From Gammaproteobacteria bacterium (GTDB taxonomy: Bacteria > Pseudomonadota > Gammaproteobacteria > Ga0077536), in NCBI GenBank assembly GCA_009692365.1, contig SHZJ01000036.1, forward strand, positions 1 to 36,457: a DNA stretch of 36,457 nucleotides, in the 5' to 3' direction. The first letter of the stretch is position 1. The number at the start of each line of letters is the position of its first letter. Below are positions 1 through 7,992 of the stretch, in pieces. The position numbers and the translations under genes are program-made. The notes under the pieces were generated by a model. That model had not been told where the DNA came from and did no database searches. It saw nothing but the letters and a program-made list of their open reading frames with translations.

Positions 1-148
1 GGAAACTGTTCCAACCGGTGGCGAAGGGCGGGCTGTGCAGGAGCATCCGGTCGAGATTCAACAGGCGACCACCGCGCCGCTGGCGGATCGCCGCGACCAG
101 CGTCGCGCTGGCGGGCGGTATTTCGCACAGGTACGGAATATGGGGCAT
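1..148 (-). CDS. Carboxymuconolactone decarboxylase-family protein, 5' part only
   Basis: The reverse strand reads an open frame from ATG at 148 to the left edge, giving the first 49 residues; the rest lies outside the window. The start has a GGAG nine bases upstream. The peptide begins MPHIPYL and contains RRGGRLLNLDRMLLHSP followed by FATGWN. This resembles the N-terminus of AhpD/carboxymuconolactone-decarboxylase-like proteins, where a short helix with NLxRxLxHSP leads into the conserved helical core. The catalytic CxxC or His region would lie beyond the edge, so the reaction (decarboxylase or peroxidase-like) cannot be told. It is divergent from the PQQ dehydrogenase operon, and the two share the 149-299 spacer. 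Family assignment is fairly good; function is open. Confidence 0.68.
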   Translation of the reverse strand, partial: MPHIPYLCEIPPASATLVAAIRQRRGGRLLNLDRMLLHSPPFATGWNSF

Positions 149-233
149 GCTCGGCGTCTCCAAGGCTGGCCAAGACGGGCGCGGTTGCGCGGGCGCCGTG
201 TAACGGACCCATTGCCCGCCGCGTGACGCATAG

Positions 234-258
234 GATTAAGCCCCATCTTGGGTTAATC
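234..258. promoter_or_regulatory. Inverted repeat in the divergent spacer upstream of the PQQ dehydrogenase
   Basis: GATTAA (234-239) and TTAATC (253-258) are exact inverted copies. CCC and GGG lie inside them and extend the stem, with one bulged G. The repeat ends 41 bases before the dehydrogenase start. It could be an operator or an RNA hairpin in the 5' leader. No clear -35/-10 pair was recognised beside it. Confidence 0.35.
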
Positions 259-299
259 TTCGGGTATCCGACAATCAAAATTTTCCACCGGGAGAACTC

Positions 300-1985
300 A
301 TGCTCCGTGCTGCTATTTCTGTTCTCTTCGCCGGCCTAGGGCTGGCGGCGAATGCCGCCGAGCCCCTCGCCACGACGCCAGTCACCCAAGCAAGACTCTT
401 AAGGGGCACCAGTAACACGGCAGAATGGTTGTTATACGGTGGCAACTACAACAACTGGCGGTTCAGTCCTTTGCAGGACGTCAATCGGGATACCGTGGGC
501 AAGATGCAGGCGGCGTGGGTCTTCCAGACCGGTGTTCCCGGTCAATTGGAAGCCTCGCCAGTGGTGGCAGACGGCGTCCTGTTTTTAACGGCCGCCTATA
601 ACAATGTGTACGCCTTAGATGCGGTCAGCGGGACCACCTTGTGGAAATACACCCATCAACTGCCCGCGGATATCGTCATCTGCTGCGGGCCCACCAACCG
701 GGGCGTCGCAATTTCTGGCGATGCGGTGATCATGGGTACCTTGGACGCCCATCTAGTGGCCCTGGACCGCAAAACCGGCAAGCTGTTGTGGAATACCGAA
801 ATGGCGAAGCACAGCGACGGCTTCAGCGCCACCTCCGCGCCGCTGGTGATAGACGACTTAGTGTTCATGGGGATCGCCGGCGGGGAATACGGCGCGCGCG
901 GCTTTGTCGATGCCTACGAAGTGAAAACCGGCAAACACAGATGGCGGCGCTACACGGTGCCGGTTGCCGGGGAGCCGGGGATCGAAACCTGGGCCGGCGA
1001 TTCGTGGAAAGTCGGCGGTGGTTCAGCCTGGGGCACCGGCGCGTACGACCCCGACTCTAAAACGCTGTATTGGGCCACCGGCAACCCCTCGCCCGATTGG
1101 AACGGCGATACCCGCGCGGGCGATAACCTCTACAGCGATTCCGCACTGGCTTTGGATGTCGCCACCGGCGAGGTCAAATGGCATTTCCAATTCACCCCCC
1201 ACGACGTCTGGGACTACGACGGCACCACCGGCATGTTCCTCATCGATACGCCCCAAGCCGATGGCAGCAACGTGAAGACGCTGCTGCAGCCCAATCGCAA
1301 CGGCTATCTGTATGCGTTGGACGCCAGCACCGGCAAGTTCTTGCACGGTAAGCAGTACGTCGACCAATTGACCTGGGCGACGGGTCTCGACGTCAACGGT
1401 CGGGCCTTAGCCGACCCGAAGTTCTACCCCATGCCGGGGGGCAATCCCGAGTGGATTTGCCCGGGTAGCATCGGCGGTCAAAACGGCGCGTACACCGCGG
1501 CCTATAGCCCGGCGACCAAGCTAGTCTACGTACCGGTGGTCGAGAGCTGCGGCAAAATGGAAAAGCAGGCGGCCGTGTTCTTGAACGGCACGCCGTTTTG
1601 GGGCGGCGGCCCGGGGGAAATGCAGGCCGCGGATGGCTCCTCTTACGGCCACCTCTCCGCGTATGACGCCCTCACCGGTGAGCGTAAATGGTCGTGGAAA
1701 GACGAATATCCGATGGTGGGCGGCACCCTCGCAACCGCTGGCGGGCTAGTTTTCTCCGGCAATCAATCGGGCCATGTGCTGGCCTTCGATGACACCACGG
1801 GCAAGGTTTTATGGAGATTTCAAACCGGCTCGGCGGTTCGGGGGCAGCCCATCACCTATAAAATCGGTGGTCGCCAGTACGTGGCTTTCGGTAGCGGCGG
1901 CGGTGGTTTAGCGATCCAAATCGTCGGGCAACCCCCGCTCGATACGCCCGGCAGCGCCTTGCTGGTGTTCGCGCTACCGCCATGA
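300..1985 (+). CDS. PQQ-dependent alcohol dehydrogenase, lanthanide-type (DYD motif), periplasmic
   Basis: A quinoprotein dehydrogenase that oxidises an alcohol to an aldehyde in the periplasm with PQQ and a metal ion. Residues 1-20 form a signal peptide with likely cleavage after ANA-A, and GGGAG precedes the start. Family marks are the adjacent cysteines C128-C129 (ICCG) that form the PQQ-covering disulfide, E196 in GGEYGARG, N262 in ATGNPSP, and D305-Y306-D307 in VWDYDG. In the family, Glu, Asn and the first Asp hold the metal and PQQ. The second Asp of DYD marks lanthanide-dependent enzymes (XoxF, ExaF/PedH); calcium MxaF has Ala there. There is no CxxCH, so no fused cytochrome domain: this is a soluble type at 561 residues, slightly short for XoxF. 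The stop overlaps the next gene by four bases. The substrate is unknown. Confidence 0.93.
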   Translation: MLRAAISVLFAGLGLAANAAEPLATTPVTQARLLRGTSNTAEWLLYGGNYNNWRFSPLQDVNRDTVGKMQAAWVFQTGVPGQLEASPVVADGVLFLTAAYNNVYALDAVSGTTLWKYTHQLPADIVICCGPTNRGVAISGDAVIMGTLDAHLVALDRKTGKLLWNTEMAKHSDGFSATSAPLVIDDLVFMGIAGGEYGARGFVDAYEVKTGKHRWRRYTVPVAGEPGIETWAGDSWKVGGGSAWGTGAYDPDSKTLYWATGNPSPDWNGDTRAGDNLYSDSALALDVATGEVKWHFQFTPHDVWDYDGTTGMFLIDTPQADGSNVKTLLQPNRNGYLYALDASTGKFLHGKQYVDQLTWATGLDVNGRALADPKFYPMPGGNPEWICPGSIGGQNGAYTAAYSPATKLVYVPVVESCGKMEKQAAVFLNGTPFWGGGPGEMQAADGSSYGHLSAYDALTGERKWSWKDEYPMVGGTLATAGGLVFSGNQSGHVLAFDDTTGKVLWRFQTGSAVRGQPITYKIGGRQYVAFGSGGGGLAIQIVGQPPLDTPGSALLVFALPP

Positions 1986-2806
1986 AACTGAGCTACGCGG
2001 TCATCCTGCTGTGGGCGAGCTTAGGCAGTAGCGGGGCGGCCAGTGCCGCCCTGCCGCTTACGGTCTGTCTGTTGGAACACAATCCCCCTTATTCGAATCG
2101 GGAGGCCAATAGCGGCTTTGATCTCGCCACGGCGACCGCCGTGGCCGCCCGCTTGGAGCGCCCGCTAGAGGTGATTTGGGTGGCCAGCACGGAGAAAATC
2201 ACCGAGGTTGAGGACAGCAATTTTCCTGTCCAGCGCTTGCGCAAAGGGGGTTGCGATGTGTTGTTCAGCATCCCCGGGCCCGCCCGCGACAGCCTGCGGG
2301 GTATGCCCACCCTGACGCTGGGCCAGCCGTATTACGGCGCGGCCTTCGAGCTGTATGGAAAATCCGGCGAACAGCGCCACAAGCTGAGCGATTTGCACAA
2401 CTCACCCGTTGCCATCCAAGCGGCCACGGTCGCCGCCTTCGCACTCAGTCTGGTGGGGGCCCAGCCCAGAACATTTTTTTCCCCCGCACAGGCCCTAGCC
2501 GCGCTCGGCAAGGGCGAGGTTGAACTCGCCTTGTTGTGGGGGCCCACGACCAGCTACCAGTTGGCCCAACACCCGGCCGAGGGCATCGGACCGGTGGCGA
2601 CCTACGTGCCGCCCGCAGCGCTGGCCTGGAACGAACATCCGGCCACGCGCGCCGCAGACGCCAGTTTGCGCGCCGCTCTGGATGCTGCGCTGGCGGCCCT
2701 CGTCGCCGACGGCAGCCTGCAAAAAATGGCGACGAGCAACGGCCTGTCGCTGCGGGTGCCGTTTGCCCGGACCCACAGTCTGGGCGAGATGAACAACCTG
2801 CGCTGA
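1982..2806 (+). CDS. Quinoprotein-associated periplasmic binding protein (MxaJ/XoxJ-like)
   Basis: A 274-residue exported protein of the family-3 solute-binding fold. Its N-terminus is a signal peptide (hydrophobic YAVILLWASLGSS, cleavage near ASA-A). The mature start LPLTVCLLEHNPPYS is the usual first strand of the amino-acid-binding type. The ATG overlaps the dehydrogenase stop (ATGA), so the two are translationally coupled. Binding-protein-like genes immediately after a PQQ dehydrogenase belong to the MxaJ/XoxJ group, thought to help mature or activate the dehydrogenase rather than feed an ABC transporter. No permease or ATPase gene is nearby, which agrees. The cytochrome c partner (MxaG/XoxG) usual in such operons is absent. 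Confidence 0.82.
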   Translation: MKLSYAVILLWASLGSSGAASAALPLTVCLLEHNPPYSNREANSGFDLATATAVAARLERPLEVIWVASTEKITEVEDSNFPVQRLRKGGCDVLFSIPGPARDSLRGMPTLTLGQPYYGAAFELYGKSGEQRHKLSDLHNSPVAIQAATVAAFALSLVGAQPRTFFSPAQALAALGKGEVELALLWGPTTSYQLAQHPAEGIGPVATYVPPAALAWNEHPATRAADASLRAALDAALAALVADGSLQKMATSNGLSLRVPFARTHSLGEMNNLR

Positions 2807-2838
2807 GCCACCGTGGCGAAGGTCACGAGGCGGCTGTA

Positions 2839-2903
2839 GGCGGCGGCTGGCCGCCCCTAACGGTTGCACCCGGCCCGGTGCGCGGCTGGACGGGCCGCCG
2901 GGT
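2839..2903. terminator. GC-rich dyads between convergent genes
   Basis: The 188-base gap between the convergent binding-protein gene and the diguanylate-cyclase pseudogene holds two imperfect GC-rich dyads. One is GGCGG...CCGCC around 2840-2856. The other is ACCCGGCCCG at 2868-2877 against its near-complement at 2891-2903. No T-run follows either, so a role in termination is only a guess from position. Nothing else was recognised in the gap. Confidence 0.3.
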
Positions 2904-2994
2904 GCCGGTCCAGCCGTGTCGCGGGCCCGCTGCAGCGGCTTTGCCGATGTCCGCCTAGGCCGAGCGCAGAACGAACGCTCGCGGAACCTGTTCG

Positions 2995-4131
2995 CTACAC
3001 GGACGCCGCGGTGCCGGGCGCTGCGGGTGCGAGATGACCTATTTCAATCCGGTCACCGCCGGCCTGTTTGCCGCGGTATAGCGTCTCGTCGGCGACCCGC
3101 AGCAATTCGCCGACCTCGACCTCGGGATGGCACTCAACTATCCCATAGGTCATGAGCACCGTCAGTTGCCGTGCACCGTGAGTGCTGCACGCCAGACGCC
3201 CGCGGATCCGGCAGGCGAGGAGGCGCGCCTGTGCGGCATCGCTATCCGGCAATAAAATCAGCAATTCCTCCCCGCCCCAGCGCGCGGTCACAGCCAAAGT
3301 GCGCACGCCGTCGAGCAGCGTGCGGGCGACTCCCTGCAGCACCTCATCGCCGCTGGGATGACCGTGGGTATCGTTAACCGCCTTGAAGTTATCCATGTCA
3401 CACACGATGACCGAAAAGCGCCGCGCGCCGCGTCGCGTGCGCTGGGTCTCGCGCAACAGCTGTTCATGCAAATAGCGGCGGTTGTACAGCCCCGTCAGCG
3501 GATCGGTGCGCGCGAAGCGCTGCAACTCGACATTAGCGGCCGTGAATTCGACGGCCCTGCGACTGGTCTCTAGCGCGTGGATAATCGACAGCATTGCCAG
3601 CAGTGCTGGGCTGCACACGTAATTTGTTCCGGTGAGTATCAGTTGTCAGCGCGGCGGCAGCGGATGGATCCCGGGCACCTGCCCCCACGCATACCACATC
3701 GCCATAAAGCCCGCGCCTAGAAACACACACGCGACCAGTTTGGCCGGCAGCGCCCAGCGCGGGTTTAGCACCAAGGCCACCATCGCCGGGAATACGAAGG
3801 CGTAGACGGCAGAATCCCAGCCGAGGACCCCAGCAAACAGCACCCGATGGGCCGGCGTCGCTGCTGCGCCCACCGTGAGCGCCGCAACGCAGGCGCCGCG
3901 CGCCAGCAAGCGTCGCATCAACCCCAGAGATAAACACGCCGCGACCTTGCCGCGCGGCACATAGGGAACGTCGAGCCAGGCCGGCAGCATGCCGTAGACC
4001 GCCTAGGTCGCAATGCACGTTCCCAGCATGACCTGCAGCAGTACGTCAAAGCCTCGCTCCTCGCGCTGGCTCTGGTCCCAGGGTCTTGCGTTGGGTTGTT
4101 CGGCGTCAGGGGCCATGGGGCTTTTTATCAT
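2995..4131 (-). pseudogene. Membrane diguanylate cyclase (GGDEF) broken by two in-frame stop codons
   Basis: Read in one continuous frame from ATG 4131 to the stop at 2995 this is a 378-codon gene. It has an N-terminal multi-helix membrane region and a C-terminal GGDEF domain. The frame is cut by TAG at 4005-4003 and TGA at 3648-3646. Both sides of each stop clearly belong to one protein: LGWDSAVYAFVFPAMVALV, NPRWAL and HPLPPR lie before the TGA, and further hydrophobic helix, then ARTDPLTGLYNRRYL, lie after it. This order is typical of membrane GGDEF proteins. The cyclase domain keeps DNFKAVNDTHGHPSGDE and the active loop RWGGEELLILLP. No RxxD inhibitory site precedes the loop. A soluble GGDEF fragment of 207 residues could start at GTG 3618, but without its sensor. 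Decay is more likely than recoding because two different stop codons are involved. Confidence 0.85.
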
Positions 4132-4349
4132 CAAGTTCTGTTGCTCGACCCAGCGCTGTCACCCTCTGACAGTGAGGTGGCGACAGTTGATCTTTGGTGG
4201 TCGCGCCCGCTGGCCCCAACCCGCAGTGGGCTTAGGCGCTGCCCGATTTGCGCCGGCTGACGAGCCGCTTAATCGCTTTGATAACTGCCTTAACCTGAAT
4301 CAGAATGACCCGGACGATTTTCTGTTTTTGTGACAGGGAGAACCACCGC

Positions 4350-4676
4350 ATGCGCTGGACAACAAATTTACTCATCCTCGTAGGATGCCTCCTCGGCCTA
4401 ACGGCGAACGGGGCGCCCGTGGCGCCACTGTGGATCGATGTTCGGACCCCCGAAGAGTACGCGGCCGGTCATCTCGAGTTCGCCATCAACCTGCCGTTAG
4501 CCAACATTGCGGCGGATATTAGGGCGGCGGAACCCGATAAGAACCGCCCCATCAAGTTATATTGCGGCGTCGGAGTCCGCGCCCAACAAGCGAAACTCAC
4601 GCTAGAGGCGCAGGGCTATCGCGAGGTCACTAACGAGGGTGGCTACGCTGATCTGGCGCGCGGCGGGCAAAAATAG
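4350..4676 (+). CDS. Exported single-domain rhodanese (PspE-like sulfurtransferase)
   Basis: A 108-residue rhodanese that would carry sulfur as a persulfide on cysteine. The ATG at 4350 is preferred over an upstream in-frame start because AGGGAG lies just before it and it opens directly into a signal sequence. The signal could end at ANG-A (residue 21). LVGC at residues 10-13 also fits a lipobox, so a lipoprotein is possible. The domain has IDVRTPEEYAAGHL (residues 29-42) and the active-site loop LYCGVGVRA with C72, matching the CxxGxR loop of periplasmic PspE-type proteins. It stands 66 bases before the cupin gene on the same strand. A link to the nearby PQQ dehydrogenase is suggested only by position. 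Confidence 0.85.
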   Translation: MRWTTNLLILVGCLLGLTANGAPVAPLWIDVRTPEEYAAGHLEFAINLPLANIAADIRAAEPDKNRPIKLYCGVGVRAQQAKLTLEAQGYREVTNEGGYADLARGGQK

Positions 4677-4741
4677 CGACCATCCGCGCGGCCGACGGTG
4701 CCACAATTATTTTTCCAATCACGAGCAAGGGAGAAACCCAC

Positions 4742-5266
4742 ATGACCGACAACGCAACCGCCAACTATGTGCAAGTGAACGACCAACCTTGGATGCCCTT
4801 TCCGGCAGCCCTGTCCAGCGGCGGCATTCGCTGGAAACTGCTCCATGTCTCGCCCGAAATGGGCGCTTGGACGGCTATTTTTGACTGCCCCAAAGGCTCG
4901 TCTTTCAACCGCCACATCCACGTGGGTCCGGGGGAATACCTACTCACTCGCGGCCGCATGGAAGTGCGTGGCGGCACGGACGATGGTGGCGCCACGGCCA
5001 CCTCAATGGGCTACGGCTATGAGGCCTGCAACGCTCGTCACGACAAGACCTACTTCCCCGTGGCCAGCGAGTTCTACATGAATTTTTTAGGCCCACTCCA
5101 ATTCATTGAAGAGGACGGTAGCCCCATCGCTGTGGTGGGCTGGTCGCAGGCACAGGCCCTGTGGAGCGCACAAATGAGCGGGCAGGTGCCGGCTGCAAAA
5201 AAGACCGTGCGTGCGGCAAAGCTCGCTAGCCCACGCCAGGCGAGGGCGAAAAAAGCGCGGGCCTGA
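4742..5266 (+). CDS. ChrR/Dke1-like cupin, possible metal-dependent dioxygenase
   Basis: A 174-residue single-domain cupin with AAGGGAG before its ATG. Likely metal ligands are H58 and H60 (FNRHIHVGPGE), E65 and H100 (NARHDKTYF). A HxH...H set is typical of the acetylacetone-cleaving enzyme Dke1, 2,4'-dihydroxyacetophenone dioxygenase and ChrR-like cupins. WKLLHVSPEMGAWTAIFDCP before the first His pair also resembles that group. The last 25 residues are Lys/Ala/Arg-rich and probably disordered. No signal peptide is visible, so it is cytoplasmic, unlike the rhodanese upstream. The product could be a C-C-cleaving dioxygenase or a non-enzymatic sensor cupin; sequence alone does not decide. It is convergent with the kinase gene, only six bases apart. 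Confidence 0.72.
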   Translation: MTDNATANYVQVNDQPWMPFPAALSSGGIRWKLLHVSPEMGAWTAIFDCPKGSSFNRHIHVGPGEYLLTRGRMEVRGGTDDGGATATSMGYGYEACNARHDKTYFPVASEFYMNFLGPLQFIEEDGSPIAVVGWSQAQALWSAQMSGQVPAAKKTVRAAKLASPRQARAKKARA

Positions 5267-5272
5267 AGTCGT

Positions 5273-7066
5273 TTAAGTCGGGTATTCGGCCGGCTGCGCG
5301 GCGTCTGTGACGCGCAGCACGGCAAGAAATTGGCTGGCGCGCTGGCAAAAACCATTCGCGCTTGCCGTGATACCCAGGGTCGGCGCGAGCTCTAAAAACG
5401 TCTCTAAGGCGCCGGCCAAAAGGTCGCCCAGCGTCTGGGGCGACAGCGAAACGGCGTTGCGATAGCGCAAGGCCAGGAGATCGAGTTCGTCCAATGGGGC
5501 GTCGCAGGCCACATTGGCCACCTCGCACAACTCGTTGGCGAGTTGCGCCCACAGGCGCAGCGTCATTCCCGCATCGATGGTAGCAGCTTCGGGCTCGGCC
5601 AAAATGGGGGCCATGCTGGCCACGATGGCGGGCGGAAATTTCCACGTCGCGGCGATGGCAGCACCGATGGCCGCGCAGGTACTACCCAGCACCCTTTTCT
5701 GCGCCTGCTCGAAACTAACCCCGTTCAAGCACAGGCGGCCGATATCGGAAAACTCCTCGGGCAGGTAGTAGATCACCAAATTGCGGCCCAAACGATTGAA
5801 CAGGCCACAAATGAAGGCTTCCTCGGCGAGCGCGCGCTGCAGGCGCAGGCCCAGATTACGCGCCATCAAACCGGCCACAAAGGAACTGACCAAGCCATCT
5901 TGGAGTTCGGCCGTATCGTTTTGCAGCCGGTCGAACACCAGCAGACCGTTACACAACATCCGCACCAAGCGCGTACCGACCAAACTAATCGCCTGCGAAA
6001 TCGTGCTCACGCCGTCACCACCACGGTCAAAAAATGCCGAATTAGAAATTTTCATCAAGCGGTTGGCCAGACTAAAATCTCTTTGCACAACCTCGGCCAA
6101 GTCATTCAGTCCCGCACTGCTGTCATCCGCCGTCAGGCGATTGATTTCCAAAATGCTGTTGGAGAAAGCGGGGAATTCTGGGCGCCGCTGCAGCCTGCGC
6201 AGCAGAAATTGCACGGCCAGATCGTGGCTGTCGGGCTGAGTCTGGGTCGCCACGGCCTCGGCCAGGGCGCGGCGAAATTCCCCCGCGTGCGCAAAGCGGG
6301 TACTCGGAAGCCGGGCCAAGGCGTCGCGTAAGACCTGCGTCACCGGCCCACTCACGCCCAGCGCCTGCAAGCGTGACCAGTCAAAATCCCCCTTGAGGAT
6401 CATGTTGCGAACCCCGGTGAGACCCTCGGCCGAGGCTGCCGGTTGGCCGGCCAGCATCTCGAAAAAGACCAGCCCCAAGGCGTACACATCGGTGCGTCGG
6501 TCCAACACCCCGCCGGTAAAATGTTCGGGGCTCATATAACGCGGCGTGCCCTGCATGTGCTCATCGTCGTCGGCGGCAGGTAGGCGTGAGACCAGGCGCG
6601 CCAGCCCAAAATCCATCACCCGTACGCGGGCCAGCGTATCGAACAGGAGATTATTGGGCGAGAGGTCTAGGTGCACGACCTCTAACTCGTGCGCGATGCT
6701 CATGCCCTCCAGCACGGGGAGAAACAGGGGGATGGCCTCGTCTTCTGGCAGCGCACCGCGGCGTTGAATTTCCTGTTTGAGCGTCACCCCCTCGACGAAT
6801 TCGAACACCAGAAAAGGGTTGCTCCCGTGGAGACCCACTTCGTAGAGCGGGATGACGTGGGGATGCGCCACTCGGGCCACGGCCCGCGCTTCGTTCAGGA
6901 ACTGCGCGCGACTGGCGCCATCGCGCCGGGAACCTAGCAGCAATTTAATCGCCACCTTGCGCTCTAAGCGCGGGTCCCACGCGAGAAAGACCCGCCCATG
7001 GAAACCACGACCCAATTCGGAACGTAGTTCAAAACGACCCAGCAGTGGGGCTTTTTTTTCTGTCAT
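5273..7066 (-). CDS. Serine/threonine protein kinase fused to an HDOD domain
   Basis: A 597-residue cytoplasmic fusion. Residues 10-270 form a Hanks-type kinase: glycine loop GRGFHGRV (19-26), VAIK lysine K41, helix-C E59, catalytic loop HLDLSPNN with D134 and N139, DFG with D152, and GTPRYMSPEH. The usual HRD arginine is leucine (HLD), so it is a non-RD kinase and may not need activation-loop phosphorylation. Residues about 285-490 form an HDOD domain (FPAFSNSILEINRL, then MKISNSAFF and AISLVGTRLVR), a degenerate HD fold used for signalling rather than hydrolysis. No transmembrane segment is seen, so sensing would be intracellular. Eight consecutive A residues lie at codons 3-6, just after the start. 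Its targets are unknown; an FHA-domain cyclase at 29659 could read its phosphothreonine products. Confidence 0.9.
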   Translation of the reverse strand: MTEKKAPLLGRFELRSELGRGFHGRVFLAWDPRLERKVAIKLLLGSRRDGASRAQFLNEARAVARVAHPHVIPLYEVGLHGSNPFLVFEFVEGVTLKQEIQRRGALPEDEAIPLFLPVLEGMSIAHELEVVHLDLSPNNLLFDTLARVRVMDFGLARLVSRLPAADDDEHMQGTPRYMSPEHFTGGVLDRRTDVYALGLVFFEMLAGQPAASAEGLTGVRNMILKGDFDWSRLQALGVSGPVTQVLRDALARLPSTRFAHAGEFRRALAEAVATQTQPDSHDLAVQFLLRRLQRRPEFPAFSNSILEINRLTADDSSAGLNDLAEVVQRDFSLANRLMKISNSAFFDRGGDGVSTISQAISLVGTRLVRMLCNGLLVFDRLQNDTAELQDGLVSSFVAGLMARNLGLRLQRALAEEAFICGLFNRLGRNLVIYYLPEEFSDIGRLCLNGVSFEQAQKRVLGSTCAAIGAAIAATWKFPPAIVASMAPILAEPEAATIDAGMTLRLWAQLANELCEVANVACDAPLDELDLLALRYRNAVSLSPQTLGDLLAGALETFLELAPTLGITASANGFCQRASQFLAVLRVTDAAQPAEYPT

Positions 7067-7127
7067 GCGTGAGGTCTCTACGCTCTATCGGTAGCACAAG
7101 CAGCGCGCTTTATGCTCCCGCAACGAA

Positions 7128-7982
7128 TTAGCGCAGCACGCGCATCAGACCCTCTTGGGCCACGCTCACCACCAGTTCGCCCTCGCGGGTGTAGAAAGCG
7201 CCTCGCGCCAAGCCGCGAGCGCCCGTCGAAGCCACGCCTTCACAGTGATAGAGCAGCCATTCATCTACCCGGAACGGGCGATGAAACCACATGGCGTGGT
7301 CAAGGCTGGCAATCACCAGCTTCTGATTGCCCAAGCTAAAGCCGTGGTGACCCAGCAGTGTCCAGATCAAACCGTAGTCCGACAGATAGGCCAGCACTGC
7401 GCGGTGCATATCCGGCTCATCCGGCAGTGCCTCGGAGGTTTTGACCCAACTGCGCCGGATCGGATTACCCAGCGCATCCTTGGAACCATTGGCCCCATCG
7501 ATTTGCCGCAAATCGAAGGGCGCGGCGATGGTCATCATGCGCTGGTGGCGCGGCGGCAGGCGATCGAAGCTAGTCCAATCCCACTGCACCGGTGCCACCG
7601 ATTCCGGCGGCGGCACATCGGGCATTTTTCCCTGATAGTCGATGCCCTCTTCCGGGCGGTGGAAGGACGCCTCCATCGTGAATATCGGCTGCCCGTGCTG
7701 GATCGCCGTCACCCGCCGCGCGGAGAAACTGCGCCCGTCGCGGCTGCGCTCCACGGTGTAGATGACCGGGTGGAAGGCATCGGCTTCGCGCAGAAAATAG
7801 GCGTGCAGCGAGTGCGCCGGCCGGTCCTCAACGGTGAGTTGGGCGGCTTCTAGCGCCTCCCCCAATACTTTGCCGCCGTACACGCGTTTGACCAGCGTGT
7901 CGCCGGTCGCCCCGCGAAACAGATTTTCTTCCAGCTTCTCGAGCCGGAGCCCACTGACCAATTGTTGCAAGGCTTGAGTCAA
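7128..7982 (-). CDS. tesB: Acyl-CoA thioesterase II
   Basis: A 284-residue double-hotdog thioesterase that hydrolyses acyl-CoA to free acid and CoA. E. coli TesB is 286 residues and the two align end to end: FRGATGDTLVKRVYGGKVLG near the N-terminus, SFSARRVTAIQHGQPIF, and MWFHRPFRVDEWLLYH near the C-terminus. The catalytic positions are kept: D202 (YLSDYG) and Q276 (AQEGLMR), with S226 in place of the E. coli threonine (ASLDHAM), a conservative change. It follows panB by ten bases and closes the minus-strand acyl-CoA block. The likely role is to release CoA from dead-end or overflow acyl-CoAs. Confidence 0.93.
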   Translation of the reverse strand: MTQALQQLVSGLRLEKLEENLFRGATGDTLVKRVYGGKVLGEALEAAQLTVEDRPAHSLHAYFLREADAFHPVIYTVERSRDGRSFSARRVTAIQHGQPIFTMEASFHRPEEGIDYQGKMPDVPPPESVAPVQWDWTSFDRLPPRHQRMMTIAAPFDLRQIDGANGSKDALGNPIRRSWVKTSEALPDEPDMHRAVLAYLSDYGLIWTLLGHHGFSLGNQKLVIASLDHAMWFHRPFRVDEWLLYHCEGVASTGARGLARGAFYTREGELVVSVAQEGLMRVLR

Positions 7983-7992
7983 GCGGCGTGCC

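Noticed and set aside
2995-4131. Stop-codon recoding (selenocysteine or suppressor) in the diguanylate cyclase
   Set aside because: Two different stops (TAG and TGA) are involved and intact genes here end normally with TAA, TAG and TGA; no SECIS-like need exists in this family.
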